Source of the DNA: Helicobacter sp. 11S02596-1
Lineage (GTDB): Bacteria; Campylobacterota; Campylobacteria; Campylobacterales; Helicobacteraceae
Assembly (NCBI RefSeq): GCF_002272825.1
Contig: NZ_MLAM01000002.1
Location: 173,492 to 237,491, forward strand
DNA: 64,000 bases
Direction: 5' to 3'
A program made the position numbers and the translations under genes. Shown one piece after another: positions 17,590-26,165 of this stretch. Position 1 is the stretch's first letter. The number at the start of each line of letters is the position of its first letter. The notes under the pieces were generated by a model. It made no database searches, had not been told where the DNA came from, and saw only the letters and a program-made list of their open reading frames with translations.

Positions 17590-18300
17590 TTTAAAAATTT
17601 TATTTTCCATAGCCTTATCGCTAGTTATTATTTCTTATACTCGCTAGAAAGGGACTAGGGGGCTAGCCGTATTGCCATACTTCGGACGAAGCATAAGGCA
17701 ATCGGCGTGCGAGGCTACCAAAGCCAAGCAGTTGGCTCTGGCTTTACGCCTCTCCTTACGAAGTCCGCAGGGTGGGCGGGTCAAAAAGACCCCTTTAGAA
17801 CCCCTACCCCCCGACACGCCCCCAATGCAATACAGAATTAAAAAGCGTAGCGGGGTTTGGTTTGCTAGTGGATAGGATTTTAAAGCCATCTAAGGTTTTC
17901 AAGTCTTAAACTGCTAGCCTTTGTCGGGCTTGTGTGCTGTGAAAAATCGGAAATAAGGGCGTTGAAGTGCGCCCGCCGATTTTTCGCAAGGAGACACAAG
18001 CAAGCGACTTCCCCGCCCTTGTTTGCCGAAAAGAAAAGCGGAGGCTTATTCTTTTCGTGGGTTAAGGGCGGGGTTAGGGGTGGGTTAATACCCCTTTTCT
18101 TTTGCGATAAGAAAGCTAAAAGTTTTTAGAAAAGTTAGCAGGCGAAAGCCTAGAAACATTATTTTTTACTCGGTTTGTTTTGCAAACAAACCTGAAGACC
18201 GCTACGCAGGGAGTAAATCCCTGCTTCGCTCCTAAAGGATTGGGTTATTCCCAGCTATCGCTGGTCATCAACCCGTTTTCTAAGGTTTTCAAGTCTCGAG
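17590..18300. repeat. Hairpin-rich intergenic island 2
   Basis: The island carries modules shared with the other islands plus its own hairpins. From left to right: GCTAGT...CTCGCTAG; an insert with GCCG-ATTGCC...GGCAAT-CGGC and AGCCAA/TTGGCT hairpins; GGGTC-AAAAA-GACCC built on the C-rich motif (17770-17782); the ACCCCTACCCCCC strip; and TTTGGTTTGCTAG. A large domain follows with GCTTGTGT (17928-17935)/ACACAAGC (17994-18001) and GAAAAATCGG (17941-17950)/CCGATTTTTC (17976-17985). Then CCCCGCCCTT (18011-18020) pairs with AAGGGCGGGG (18064-18073) around an inner CGAAAAG/CTTTTCG hairpin. AGGC-GAAA-GCCT, a hairpin A/B copy and the GATGA/GAAT hairpin (18242-18274) end the island. ORFs of up to about 80 codons here look incidental. 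Confidence 0.8.
18168..18237 (-). repeat. Hairpin A/B module, copy 2
   Basis: Plus-strand order is ACTC, stem B (GGTTTGTTT-TGC-AAACAAACC, 18172-18192), CTGAAGACCGC, stem A (GCAGGGA-GTAAA-TCCCTGC, 18206-18224), TCGCTCCTAAAG. Both stems differ from those of other copies but are perfectly paired. Confidence 0.8.
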
Positions 18301-18426
18301 TTGCTTGACTTTTCGTTCCTCCTCTCATACCCAAACTTTCGTTTGTGTATTGAAGATATTTTCAGCGGTTTTGACAATCAGTAAGGTATTTTATTGCCTT
18401 AGTGTCTAAAATGATTTAACATTTTG

Positions 18427-18432
18427 TATAAT
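18427..18432 (+). promoter_or_regulatory. -10 promoter of the class V aminotransferase gene
   Basis: TTTTGTATAATGC contains TATAAT 28 bases before the start codon at 18460. The region from 18301 to 18420 between island 2 and this promoter holds only a weak TAAGG/CCTTA stem and a CAAAC/GTTTG stem. Confidence 0.65.
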
Positions 18433-18459
18433 GCTAGGATATTTTGACTGGAGAAGATG

Positions 18460-19569
18460 ATGTTACTTTTCACACCCGGACCCACGCCTGTTCCTGAGAG
18501 TATCAGAATGGAGATGGCACGCCCCACCATCCACCACCGCACCCCTGAATTTGAAGCGTGCTTCAAGCAAGCTAGAGAGGGATTATTAGCGATGATAAAA
18601 ATGCCAGAAGTCTTAATGCTTGCTAGTAGCGGTAGCGGGGCGATGGAGGCTTGTGTGCGGGCATTTTGTGCCAAAAAGCTTTTGAGTATCAATAGCGGAA
18701 AATTTGGCGAAAGATTTGCCAAAATCGCCCAAGCTTATAATATCCCCAACCAAGAGATAACAAACGAATGGGATACGCCTGTGAGCGTTGAGGCGATCAT
18801 CAATGCGCTCCAAGCTGATGAACAGATCGATGCGGTATGCGTGCAAGTATGCGAATCTGCAGGGGGGTTGCGCCATCCTGTTGAAGCCATTGCCCAAGCG
18901 GTCAAACAGCATAACCCCGACATAATGGTCATCGCTGATGCGATCACGGCGATGGGGGTTGAGCCTATTGACACCAGCCATATCGACGCTCTCATTGGTG
19001 GGAGTCAAAAGGCGTTTATGTTGCCTCCAGGGATGAGTATCATCGGGCTAAGTCAAAAAGCTGTTTTGATGGCTGAAGAGCGTGATGTTGGATTTTATTT
19101 TAATCTCAAAACCGAACTCAAAAACCAAAGAAACAACACCACCGCTTGGACAGCCCCAACAACCATCATCACTGGGCTTGTGAAATACTTTTCAGACATT
19201 GAGGCATTAGGTGGTATGGAAGCGATATATTCTCAAACGCGCCAAAGGGCGCTAGCCACACGGGTAGCACTTGAAGCTATTGGGCTTAAGATCTATCCAA
19301 AAGCTCCTGCTTTGGCGATGACAACGATTTTTGATGAAAAGCACGCCAGTCAAATCCGCAAGATCCTAAAAAATGAATTTTGCCTCAATCTCGCTGGCGG
19401 GCAAGATCGGCTCAAAACCTCGATTTTTCGTATCAATCATATGGGAATGATCCCCATACACGAGGCTTTGTGGGTAGTCAATGCGATTGAGTTGGCTTTG
19501 GAAAGACTAGGGGTGCGAAGCTTTGATGGGCGTGCTAATGCCGTGTTTTTGCAACATTATTACAGCTAG
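18460..19569 (+). CDS. Class V aminotransferase (alanine-glyoxylate/serine-pyruvate type)
   Basis: This is a PLP-dependent aminotransferase of 369 residues. FTPGPTPVP at the N-terminus is the family signature, SSGSGAMEA (residues 48-56) binds the cofactor phosphate, VIADAITAMG carries the PLP-contacting Asp, and the Schiff-base lysine is in GGSQKAFMLPPG. Its closest characterised relatives are alanine-glyoxylate and serine-pyruvate aminotransferases; the true substrates are uncertain. Two adjacent ATGs occur at 18457 and 18460. The second is 6 bases from GGAG and is preferred. It heads a run with gpt, rimO and tilS. Confidence 0.85.
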   Translation: MLLFTPGPTPVPESIRMEMARPTIHHRTPEFEACFKQAREGLLAMIKMPEVLMLASSGSGAMEACVRAFCAKKLLSINSGKFGERFAKIAQAYNIPNQEITNEWDTPVSVEAIINALQADEQIDAVCVQVCESAGGLRHPVEAIAQAVKQHNPDIMVIADAITAMGVEPIDTSHIDALIGGSQKAFMLPPGMSIIGLSQKAVLMAEERDVGFYFNLKTELKNQRNNTTAWTAPTTIITGLVKYFSDIEALGGMEAIYSQTRQRALATRVALEAIGLKIYPKAPALAMTTIFDEKHASQIRKILKNEFCLNLAGGQDRLKTSIFRINHMGMIPIHEALWVVNAIELALERLGVRSFDGRANAVFLQHYYS

Positions 19570-19583
19570 GAGGAGAGTAGCGG

Positions 19584-20042
19584 ATGGTTTATGCTTATAG
19601 CGATTTTTTGGGCGATATGAAAGAGCTTCGCAGACAAATCGAAGCAAAAATCGGCATTCCTGATGCGATTGTATGTATCCTCAGAGGCGGGATGACGATG
19701 AGCCATATGCTGGCATTGGCTTGGAATCTGCGGGCAGTTTATGCCCTCAATGCGATTTCTTATAGCGATGCAAACGTGCAGAGTTCGCTTATTATCGAAA
19801 ATATGCCCGCTATCAAGGATGAACACCAAAAAATCCTCATCGTTGATGAGATTGTCGATAGTGGGGAGACCCTAGAAACCATTATGCAAAAATTCCGATC
19901 CGCTTACCCGCAAAAATCGTTTTATTCATCTGTGATTTTTCAAAAGCCTACCGCAAAAGTATGTGCGGATTTTTATCTCAAACAGCCTGCTGAGTGGGTT
20001 GATTTTTTTTGGGAAGTCGATATGTTGGAGAAAAAATCTTGA
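19584..20042 (+). CDS. gpt: Xanthine/guanine phosphoribosyltransferase
   Basis: This 152-residue type I phosphoribosyltransferase salvages xanthine and/or guanine with PRPP. The PRPP-binding loop ILIVDEIVDSGETLETI lies near residues 90-106, and an early ILRGGMTMSH segment forms the pyrophosphate loop. The ATG is preceded by GGAGGAG. It is followed without a gap by rimO, whose TTG start overlaps its stop codon (TTGA). The exact base preference cannot be told from sequence alone. Confidence 0.85.
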   Translation: MVYAYSDFLGDMKELRRQIEAKIGIPDAIVCILRGGMTMSHMLALAWNLRAVYALNAISYSDANVQSSLIIENMPAIKDEHQKILIVDEIVDSGETLETIMQKFRSAYPQKSFYSSVIFQKPTAKVCADFYLKQPAEWVDFFWEVDMLEKKS

Positions 20043-21364
20043 GCAAAAAACTGCATTTGATTTCTCTGGGTTGCACCAAAAATCTTGTCGATTCGGAAGT
20101 GATGTTAGGGAGACTTAGCGATTATGAGATGACCGATTCTCCTGAGCTTGCTGATGTTATTATCATCAATACTTGCGGGTTTATCCAATCTGCCAAAGAA
20201 GAAAGTATCCAGACGATTTTACAAGCCTCAGAACGCAAGAAAAATGGGGCTTTGCTCGTGGCGAGTGGGTGTTTGAGCCAGCGCTATAAAGATGAGCTTC
20301 AAAAGCTTATCCCTGAAATCGATATCATCACTGGCGTGGGGGATTATGACAAGATCGATAGAATGTTAGAGCAAAAAAGCCCCCAAATAAGCGAGCGGGT
20401 GTTCTTGGCTGATGAAGCTTCACGGCGAGTGATTACGGGTTCGAGGATTCACGCTTATATCAAAATCTCTGAGGGTTGCAATCAAAATTGCAGTTTTTGT
20501 GCGATACCAAGCTTCAAAGGCAGGCTTCAAAGCCGAAGTATTGATTCGATTTTAAAAGAAATCCAAATTTTAAGCGAACAAGGATTTTGTGATTTTACGT
20601 TTATCGCCCAAGATTCGAGTTCCTATCTCTACGACCACAAGCAAAAAGATGGCTTGATTGCCCTCATTGATGCGATTGAAAAGCAAAATCTTGCTAAAAG
20701 TGCGAGGATTTTATATCTCTATCCCTCCAGCACGACATTAGAGTTGATAGAAAAGATTGCTGATTCTAAGATTTTTCAAAATTATTTTGATATGCCTATC
20801 CAGCACATCAGTGAAGCAATGCTAAAAAAAATGCGCCGAGGTAGCAGTAAAGCCCAGCATATAGAGCTTCTAAATGCAATGCGTGCCGTGCCGGGAAGCT
20901 TTGTGAGAAGCACGCTCATTGTCGGTCATCCCCAAGAGAGCGAGCAAGATTTTGAGGAATTGTGTGCTTTTTTACAGGATTTTCGTTTTGATCGGCTCAA
21001 TATCTTTGCATTCTCATCTGAAGAAGGCACGATAGCTCAAAAGCTCGATGGCAAAATCCCCACATCTATCATCAACAAACGCCTCTCTACCCTCAATAAA
21101 ATCATTTTAACCCAACAAAAACATCTCTACAAACAAATGCTTTCTCAAGCCTACCCGATTATCTTGGAGGGGAAAAGCGAGATGAGCGAGTATTTTTATA
21201 GTGCTAGAGATATTCGGTGGGCGCCTGAAGTCGATGGGGAGATACTCATCAATGATAGCGAGCTGGAAAATCTCACCTTGGAATCAGGCTATTATGAAGC
21301 TGTGCTAAGCGATGTAAAAGACAAGCTATTATTTGGCAAGGTTACCAAAAAACTCCAATGCTAG
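20039..21364 (+). CDS. rimO: Ribosomal protein S12 methylthiotransferase RimO
   Basis: RimO is a radical-SAM enzyme that adds a methylthio group to an Asp of ribosomal protein S12. The auxiliary cluster cysteines C12, C46 and C78 are present, and the radical-SAM triad is C147, C151 and C154 in SEGCNQNCSFC. LISLGCTKNLVDSE and the C-terminal TRAM domain are typical of RimO rather than MiaB. The TTG at 20039 follows GGAGAAAAAATC and overlaps the gpt stop, giving 441 residues. A more upstream start would lie wholly within gpt. It overlaps tilS by 7 bases. Confidence 0.9.
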   Translation: MSKKLHLISLGCTKNLVDSEVMLGRLSDYEMTDSPELADVIIINTCGFIQSAKEESIQTILQASERKKNGALLVASGCLSQRYKDELQKLIPEIDIITGVGDYDKIDRMLEQKSPQISERVFLADEASRRVITGSRIHAYIKISEGCNQNCSFCAIPSFKGRLQSRSIDSILKEIQILSEQGFCDFTFIAQDSSSYLYDHKQKDGLIALIDAIEKQNLAKSARILYLYPSSTTLELIEKIADSKIFQNYFDMPIQHISEAMLKKMRRGSSKAQHIELLNAMRAVPGSFVRSTLIVGHPQESEQDFEELCAFLQDFRFDRLNIFAFSSEEGTIAQKLDGKIPTSIINKRLSTLNKIILTQQKHLYKQMLSQAYPIILEGKSEMSEYFYSARDIRWAPEVDGEILINDSELENLTLESGYYEAVLSDVKDKLLFGKVTKKLQC

Positions 21365-22431
21365 AATGCGCGTTTTTGCCCGAGCTTAAAGGTCGCAAAA
21401 ATCTTTTGGGTTTTTCAGGGGGTCCTGATTCGGTCGCATTGTTTTATGCGCTCGCACATCACGGCATTGGCTTTGATATGGCGATTGTCGATTATGGGTT
21501 GCGGGAATCTTGTAAAGATGAGGTCGCTTACGCACAGGCTTTGGCACAGGAATATCAAAAAGAATGCTTTGTATTAAAGTCCCCAAAGATAGAAACAAAT
21601 TTTGAAGCCAGTGCCCGCCGTATTCGTTATGATTTTTTTGAGGAACTCATCGCTAAAGAGGGTTATGAAAATCTCGTTTTAGCCCATCATCTAGGCGATA
21701 GGCTGGAGTGGTTTTTGATGCAACTAACAAAGGGCTGTTCTTTAGGCACGCTTTTGGGTTTTGATGGGATTGAGGTTCGAGAAAATTATCAGATCATTCG
21801 CCCATTGATAAATACGCCTAAAAGCAAGATTTATGCGTATTGTTTGCCTTATAAATTTTTTGAAGATAAGAGCAATCAAGACACAACGCATAGGCGCAAT
21901 GAATTTCGCCACAACTATGCGAATGCTTTGATAGAAAAATACAGCGGTGGTATCGTGAGATCTTTTGCATATCTTGCAAGCGAAAAATCCCTGCTCTATC
22001 CAAAAGTCCCGATCGCTCGCTTGGGCGAAATCAGATTTTTTGCTCGCAAAAGTGCCGTTGTAGATATGTATTGGAGTGATAAAATCCTCAAAACAATGGG
22101 CTATGTCCTTTCAGCTTCCCAACGCCAAGAGGTGCTAAAAACAGATTTTTGTTTGTGTATTGCACAAAAAAATCAAACATTTATTTTAGGGAGCAATCAA
22201 ACATATATTTTTATATCAAAATCCCTGCATATAGGACACGCCCCACCAGCACGGCATTTGGTGGCACAACACCGCCTAGTAGTGATGCCAAAGCGATTCA
22301 AAGACATCGCAAGGAAGCTAAAAATCCCCCCCAATATACGGGCACAAATCTATGTGTATTTGAGTGATTTGGGGTTGGAAGTAGCACAGATGGCGGATTA
22401 TTTGAAAGAAAAGCTTTCCAATTGTGAATAG
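21358..22431 (+). CDS. tilS: tRNA(Ile)-lysidine synthase
   Basis: TilS modifies C34 of tRNA(Ile) CAU to lysidine using ATP and lysine, so that AUA is read as isoleucine. The PP-loop motif SGGPDS is at residues 20-25. LAHHLGDRLEWFLMQLTKG and RRNEFRH are further conserved blocks. The 357 residues fit the shorter Helicobacter form. It is the last gene of the aminotransferase-gpt-rimO-tilS run. Confidence 0.9.
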   Translation: MLECAFLPELKGRKNLLGFSGGPDSVALFYALAHHGIGFDMAIVDYGLRESCKDEVAYAQALAQEYQKECFVLKSPKIETNFEASARRIRYDFFEELIAKEGYENLVLAHHLGDRLEWFLMQLTKGCSLGTLLGFDGIEVRENYQIIRPLINTPKSKIYAYCLPYKFFEDKSNQDTTHRRNEFRHNYANALIEKYSGGIVRSFAYLASEKSLLYPKVPIARLGEIRFFARKSAVVDMYWSDKILKTMGYVLSASQRQEVLKTDFCLCIAQKNQTFILGSNQTYIFISKSLHIGHAPPARHLVAQHRLVVMPKRFKDIARKLKIPPNIRAQIYVYLSDLGLEVAQMADYLKEKLSNCE

Positions 22432-22501
22432 ATTGTCAATATTTGATTCATTTTTTGCCATATAGATTGCATTTTTAAGTTATACATCAAGAAAAAAGGC
22501 T

Positions 22502-22507
22502 TAGAAT
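22502..22507 (+). promoter_or_regulatory. Putative -10 of the ccoNOQP operon
   Basis: GCTTAGAATTAAGG contains TAGAAT, 49 bases before the ccoN ATG. The ribosome-binding site is AAAGGAG. No convincing -35 or operator was seen in the 124-base gap after tilS. Confidence 0.5.
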
Positions 22508-22555
22508 TAAGGTATTGCTTCTAACAAGAACAAATCACAACATAAAGGAGAAAAA

Positions 22556-24022
22556 ATGCACAACGATACTACTTTGGAGTATGACTACTCGATTGCCAAG
22601 TTGTTTTTGTATGCAACGATGGCATTTGGGTTTGTAGGGATGCTTATTGGTGTTGTATTGGCATTCCAGTTGGCTTTTCCAGATCTGAATTATATTGCGG
22701 GGGAATATAGCATATTTGGGAGGCTTAGACCGCTACATACTAATGCTGTCATTTATGGTTTCACATTGAGTGGGATTTGGGCAGCGTGGTATTACCTAGG
22801 TCAAAGGGTGCTAAAAATCACTTACCACCAACACGCTTTTTTGAAATTCATTGGTTATTTGCATTTTTGGCTTTATATCATTTTGCTTGTGCTTGCTGTT
22901 ATCAGCCTTTTTGCTGGTCTGACACAATCAAAAGAATACGCTGAATTGATTTGGCCTCTTGATATTTTGGTAGTTATCGTGTGGGTGCTTTGGGGGATTA
23001 GTATGTTCGGGAGTATGGGGGTGAGAAGGGAGAGGACGATTTATATCTCTTTATGGTATTTTATCGCTACATTCACCGCTATATCCGTGCTTTATATCTT
23101 CAATAACTTGGCTGTTCCGACTTATTTTGTTTCTGGTGTGGGGAGTATCTGGCATTCGATTTCGATGTTTGCAGGGACTAATGATGCGATGATTCAATGG
23201 TGGTGGGGACACAATGCGGTGGCATTTGTTTTTACTTCTGGGATTATTGGGATTATTTATTATTTCTTGCCAAAAGAATCCGGTCAGCCTATTTTTTCCT
23301 ATAAACTCACATTATTTTCTTTTTGGAGCTTGATGTTTGTGTATATCTGGGCAGGTGGGCATCACGTGATTTATTCAACCGTGCCTGATTGGGTGCAAAC
23401 ACTTGGTTCGGTGTTTTCAGTAATTTTGATTTTGCCTTCTTGGGGAACAGCTATCAATATGTTGCTTACAATGCGAGGGCAATGGCACCAACTCAAAGAA
23501 TCACCATTGATAAAATTCCTCGTTCTCGCTTCAACATTTTATATGCTTGCCACGTTGGAAGGTCCGATTCAAGCGATCAAATCGGTCAATGCTTTGGCAC
23601 ACTTTACTGACTGGATTATCGGTCACGTTCACGATGGGGTGCTGGGATGGGTTGGATTTACCATCATTGCAGCTTGCTACCATATGCTCCCTCGAATGTA
23701 TAAACGAGAGATTTACTCCAGAAAGATTATGGATATGCAGTTTTGGATTATGACTATTGGTATCGTGCTTTATTTCTCTAGTATGTGGATATCTGGTATC
23801 ACGCAAGGGATGATGTGGCGAGATGTCGATCAGTATGGTAATCTTACTTATCAGTTTATTGATACGGTGCGTGTCTTATTCCCTTATTATGTGATTCGAG
23901 GGATTGGGGGATTGATGTATCTGATAGGCTTTGCTATGTTTATCTACAATGTTGTGATGACCATCACTGCAGCAAAACAGCTAGAGCGAGAGCCAAATTA
24001 TGCTTCGCCTATGGCTGCTTGA
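22556..24022 (+). CDS. ccoN: cbb3-type cytochrome c oxidase subunit I
   Basis: CcoN is the catalytic subunit of the high-affinity cbb3 oxidase. It holds heme b and the heme b3/CuB centre in the inner membrane and reduces oxygen to water. The 488-residue protein has about twelve hydrophobic segments. Candidate heme and copper ligands are visible in RPLHTNAVIYGF, WWWGHNAVAF, AGGHHVIYSTVPDW and HFTDWIIGHVHDGVLGW. It opens the ccoNOQP operon and uses the AAAGGAG ribosome-binding site. Confidence 0.97.
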   Translation: MHNDTTLEYDYSIAKLFLYATMAFGFVGMLIGVVLAFQLAFPDLNYIAGEYSIFGRLRPLHTNAVIYGFTLSGIWAAWYYLGQRVLKITYHQHAFLKFIGYLHFWLYIILLVLAVISLFAGLTQSKEYAELIWPLDILVVIVWVLWGISMFGSMGVRRERTIYISLWYFIATFTAISVLYIFNNLAVPTYFVSGVGSIWHSISMFAGTNDAMIQWWWGHNAVAFVFTSGIIGIIYYFLPKESGQPIFSYKLTLFSFWSLMFVYIWAGGHHVIYSTVPDWVQTLGSVFSVILILPSWGTAINMLLTMRGQWHQLKESPLIKFLVLASTFYMLATLEGPIQAIKSVNALAHFTDWIIGHVHDGVLGWVGFTIIAACYHMLPRMYKREIYSRKIMDMQFWIMTIGIVLYFSSMWISGITQGMMWRDVDQYGNLTYQFIDTVRVLFPYYVIRGIGGLMYLIGFAMFIYNVVMTITAAKQLEREPNYASPMAA

Positions 24023-24034
24023 TAAGGGGGTATT

Positions 24035-24718
24035 ATGTTTAGTTGGTTAGAAAAAAATCCGTTCTTTTTCACGGTAGCATTTTTATTCGTCTTTTCGATT
24101 GCTGGGCTTGTTGAGATTTTGCCCGACTTTATGAAGTCCTCTAGACCTATCGAGGGTCTCCGTCCTTATACGGTGCTTGAGACGGCAGGTAGGCAGGTTT
24201 ATATCAACAATGGTTGTTACAACTGCCATTCCCAGCTTATCCGCCCATTTCAAGCAGAAACTGATCGCTATGGGGCGTATAGCTTGAGCGGGGAGTATGC
24301 TTATGATAGACCTTTCTTGTGGGGTTCTAAGCGAACGGGTCCGGATCTTCAACGGGTGGGTGATAGCAGGACAACCGATTGGCACGAAAATCATATGTGG
24401 GAGCCTACCAGTGTCGTGCCTGATTCGATAATGCCTGCTTATCATCATCTATTCAAAAAAGATGCGGATTTTGATACCGCTTATGCAGAAGCTTATACGC
24501 AAAAAGTGGTTTTTGGTGTTCCTTATGATACCCCAGGTGGCGTGCCTCTAGGGAATATTGAAGAAGCCAAAAAAGCCTATATGGAAGAAGCGGGTCAGAT
24601 TGTCGAAAATATGAAAAACCAAAAGATTAAAGATGCTTTCCAAAAAGGAGAAGTCAAAGAGATTGTTGCTTTGATTGCTTATCTCAATAGTCTTGGTCAA
24701 TCTAGGATAGGCAAGTAA
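24035..24718 (+). CDS. ccoO: cbb3-type cytochrome c oxidase subunit II (mono-heme c)
   Basis: CcoO carries one covalent heme c and passes electrons to CcoN. An N-terminal membrane anchor (residues 9-29) precedes the heme site CYNCH at residues 61-65. A distal Met ligand is probably in DSIMPAYHHLF. At 227 residues it has the usual length. It lies 12 bases after ccoN with an AAGGGGG ribosome-binding site. Confidence 0.96.
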   Translation: MFSWLEKNPFFFTVAFLFVFSIAGLVEILPDFMKSSRPIEGLRPYTVLETAGRQVYINNGCYNCHSQLIRPFQAETDRYGAYSLSGEYAYDRPFLWGSKRTGPDLQRVGDSRTTDWHENHMWEPTSVVPDSIMPAYHHLFKKDADFDTAYAEAYTQKVVFGVPYDTPGGVPLGNIEEAKKAYMEEAGQIVENMKNQKIKDAFQKGEVKEIVALIAYLNSLGQSRIGK

Positions 24719-24728
24719 AGGAAGTCAA

Positions 24729-24941
24729 ATGATAGATCTTGAATCATTAGAGGTAATCAGGGCGATTGCTTATGTCGTCGCTACGATCTTGTTGGTCATA
24801 TTTTTGTATGCCTACATCGCAAGTATGTATATCAATCAAAGAAAAGGCATCGTAGATTATGAAAAATATGCGAATTTGGCTTTGAAAGACAACTTAGATG
24901 ATGAGGTTATTGAGCCTAGAGAAAACAAACAAAACAAATAA
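24729..24941 (+). CDS. ccoQ: cbb3 oxidase small subunit CcoQ
   Basis: This 70-residue protein has a single transmembrane helix (about residues 9-31) and a charged cytoplasmic tail. Its position between ccoO and ccoP and its size identify it as CcoQ, which stabilises the oxidase complex. Sequence similarity alone would be weak at this length, so the call rests mainly on context. Confidence 0.85.
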   Translation: MIDLESLEVIRAIAYVVATILLVIFLYAYIASMYINQRKGIVDYEKYANLALKDNLDDEVIEPRENKQNK

Positions 24942-24953
24942 AAAGGAGCGAAT

Positions 24954-25829
24954 ATGGGATGGTTGAATGATAATATAAATTTATTCGGTCTCGTCGCTGC
25001 GATCGTCATTTTAGTATTGACGGTGTATGTCGCAGGAAATTTAATCAAGAAAATGCGCGATGCCAAAGCTGAGGGCGAGCTAACTGAACACAAATGGGAT
25101 GGTATCGCAGAATTTGCCAACAATCTGCCTGTTGGCTGGACGGTGAGCTTTTTGGTATTGATTTTATGGGGTTTTTGGTATTTATTTTTTGGTTATCCTT
25201 TAAATTCCTACTCCCAGATAGGAGACTATAACCAGCAGGTCCAAACCCATAATCAAAAATTTGAAGAAAAATGGAAAACCCTCAGCAATGAAGATTTAGT
25301 CAATATGGGGCAAGGGATATTCTTGGTCCAGTGTTCGCAGTGCCACGGCATTACTGCAGAGGGTATGCACGGGAAAGCCCAGAATCTCACCCGATGGGGC
25401 AAGGAAGAGGGCATTATGGATACTATTGAGCACGGCAGTGTGGGGCTTGGGTATGATGGGGGAGAAATGCCTGTTTTGGGTTTGAGCAAAGAAGATGCCA
25501 AAGCCGTAGCTGCTTATATTATGGCTGATGTTTCTGATCTCAAGCATACAAAATACCCTGCTGATGTTCAAAAGGGTAAAGAAGTCTATGATAGTGCCGG
25601 CTGTTCTGGATGCCACGGACCCGATGGCAAAGGAATGCCTGGAATGGATAATTTTGCTCCAAATCTAAGCCAATACGGGACTTATGAGTTCCTCAAAAGA
25701 GTTTTGGAACACGGCAAAAAAGGACACATTGGACAAATGCCCTCGTTTGCTTATAGGAATTTTAACGATACCCAGATCAAAGCACTTGCAGCCTATATCG
25801 GTTCTTTGCAACCTTTGAGTGAAGACTAA
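24954..25829 (+). CDS. ccoP: cbb3-type cytochrome c oxidase subunit III (di-heme c)
   Basis: CcoP brings electrons from periplasmic cytochrome c to the oxidase. Two N-terminal membrane segments (about residues 10-30 and 60-80) precede two cytochrome c domains with CSQCH at 127-131 and CSGCH at 217-221. Likely axial Met ligands are in GGEMPVLG and IGQMPSFA. The 291-residue length is normal. It lies 12 bases after ccoQ with an AAAGGAG ribosome-binding site. Confidence 0.97.
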   Translation: MGWLNDNINLFGLVAAIVILVLTVYVAGNLIKKMRDAKAEGELTEHKWDGIAEFANNLPVGWTVSFLVLILWGFWYLFFGYPLNSYSQIGDYNQQVQTHNQKFEEKWKTLSNEDLVNMGQGIFLVQCSQCHGITAEGMHGKAQNLTRWGKEEGIMDTIEHGSVGLGYDGGEMPVLGLSKEDAKAVAAYIMADVSDLKHTKYPADVQKGKEVYDSAGCSGCHGPDGKGMPGMDNFAPNLSQYGTYEFLKRVLEHGKKGHIGQMPSFAYRNFNDTQIKALAAYIGSLQPLSED

Positions 25830-25839
25830 GGAGTAACTA

Positions 25840-26046
25840 ATGAATGGATTATTTGGAATCAATGGATTACTAGGCTATTTGGTTGCCGTTCTTTTGGTTG
25901 TTGGAGCGGCTGGCGTTTTTGGCTTTGCTGCTATCCATATACAAAAATCGCAAGCGACAAATTATTACAAGATTGACAATCAAGATGCCATCAAAATGAA
26001 AAGTGTCGGGAATGAAGATCATTACCAGTTAGTGCAGGAAAAATAA
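25840..26046 (+). CDS. DUF4006 small membrane protein
   Basis: This 68-residue protein has one hydrophobic segment (LVAVLLVVGAAGVFGFAAIHI, about residues 13-33) and a polar C-terminal tail. It follows ccoP after 10 bases, as the DUF4006 gene does in Helicobacter and Campylobacter. It is presumably an accessory of the cbb3 oxidase, but no function is established. Confidence 0.8.
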   Translation: MNGLFGINGLLGYLVAVLLVVGAAGVFGFAAIHIQKSQATNYYKIDNQDAIKMKSVGNEDHYQLVQEK

Positions 26047-26056
26047 AGGAGACGCT

Positions 26057-26164
26057 ATGCAATTCACTACTCTTGAAAAGGTTTTGGCATTTTTTATTAT
26101 TTTGACCATCATTATGACGATTGTGATTCCTTTCGTCCCGAATCTCTTTTTGTTTTTGGTATAA
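26057..26164 (+). CDS. 35-residue single-span membrane protein in the cco operon
   Basis: An ATG at 26057 follows a strong AAAGGAGACGCT ribosome-binding site and opens a 35-codon frame ending in TAA one base before the next ATG. The product begins MQFTTLEKVLAFFII and continues with a hydrophobic stretch to the end, so it would be a tiny inner-membrane protein. The exact fit between DUF4006 and the TPM-like gene, with operon-style spacing on both sides, supports it as real. Small oxidase subunits such as CcoM or CcoQ are the obvious analogues, but this is inference. Confidence 0.65.
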   Translation: MQFTTLEKVLAFFIILTIIMTIVIPFVPNLFLFLV

Positions 26165-26165
26165 G

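Noticed and set aside
17644..17889. ORFs of 60-85 codons on both strands of island 2, and 70-134 codon ORFs at 63576-63980
   Set aside because: They run through inverted repeats and G/C strips, have no family resemblance, and lack ribosome-binding sites.
17932..18129. 65-codon ORF in island 2 and its relative at 63412-63699
   Set aside because: Both lie in hairpin-rich repeat DNA, lack clear ribosome-binding sites and differ outside the shared segment. The shared frame is reported as a finding because its changes are silent, but I do not call a gene.
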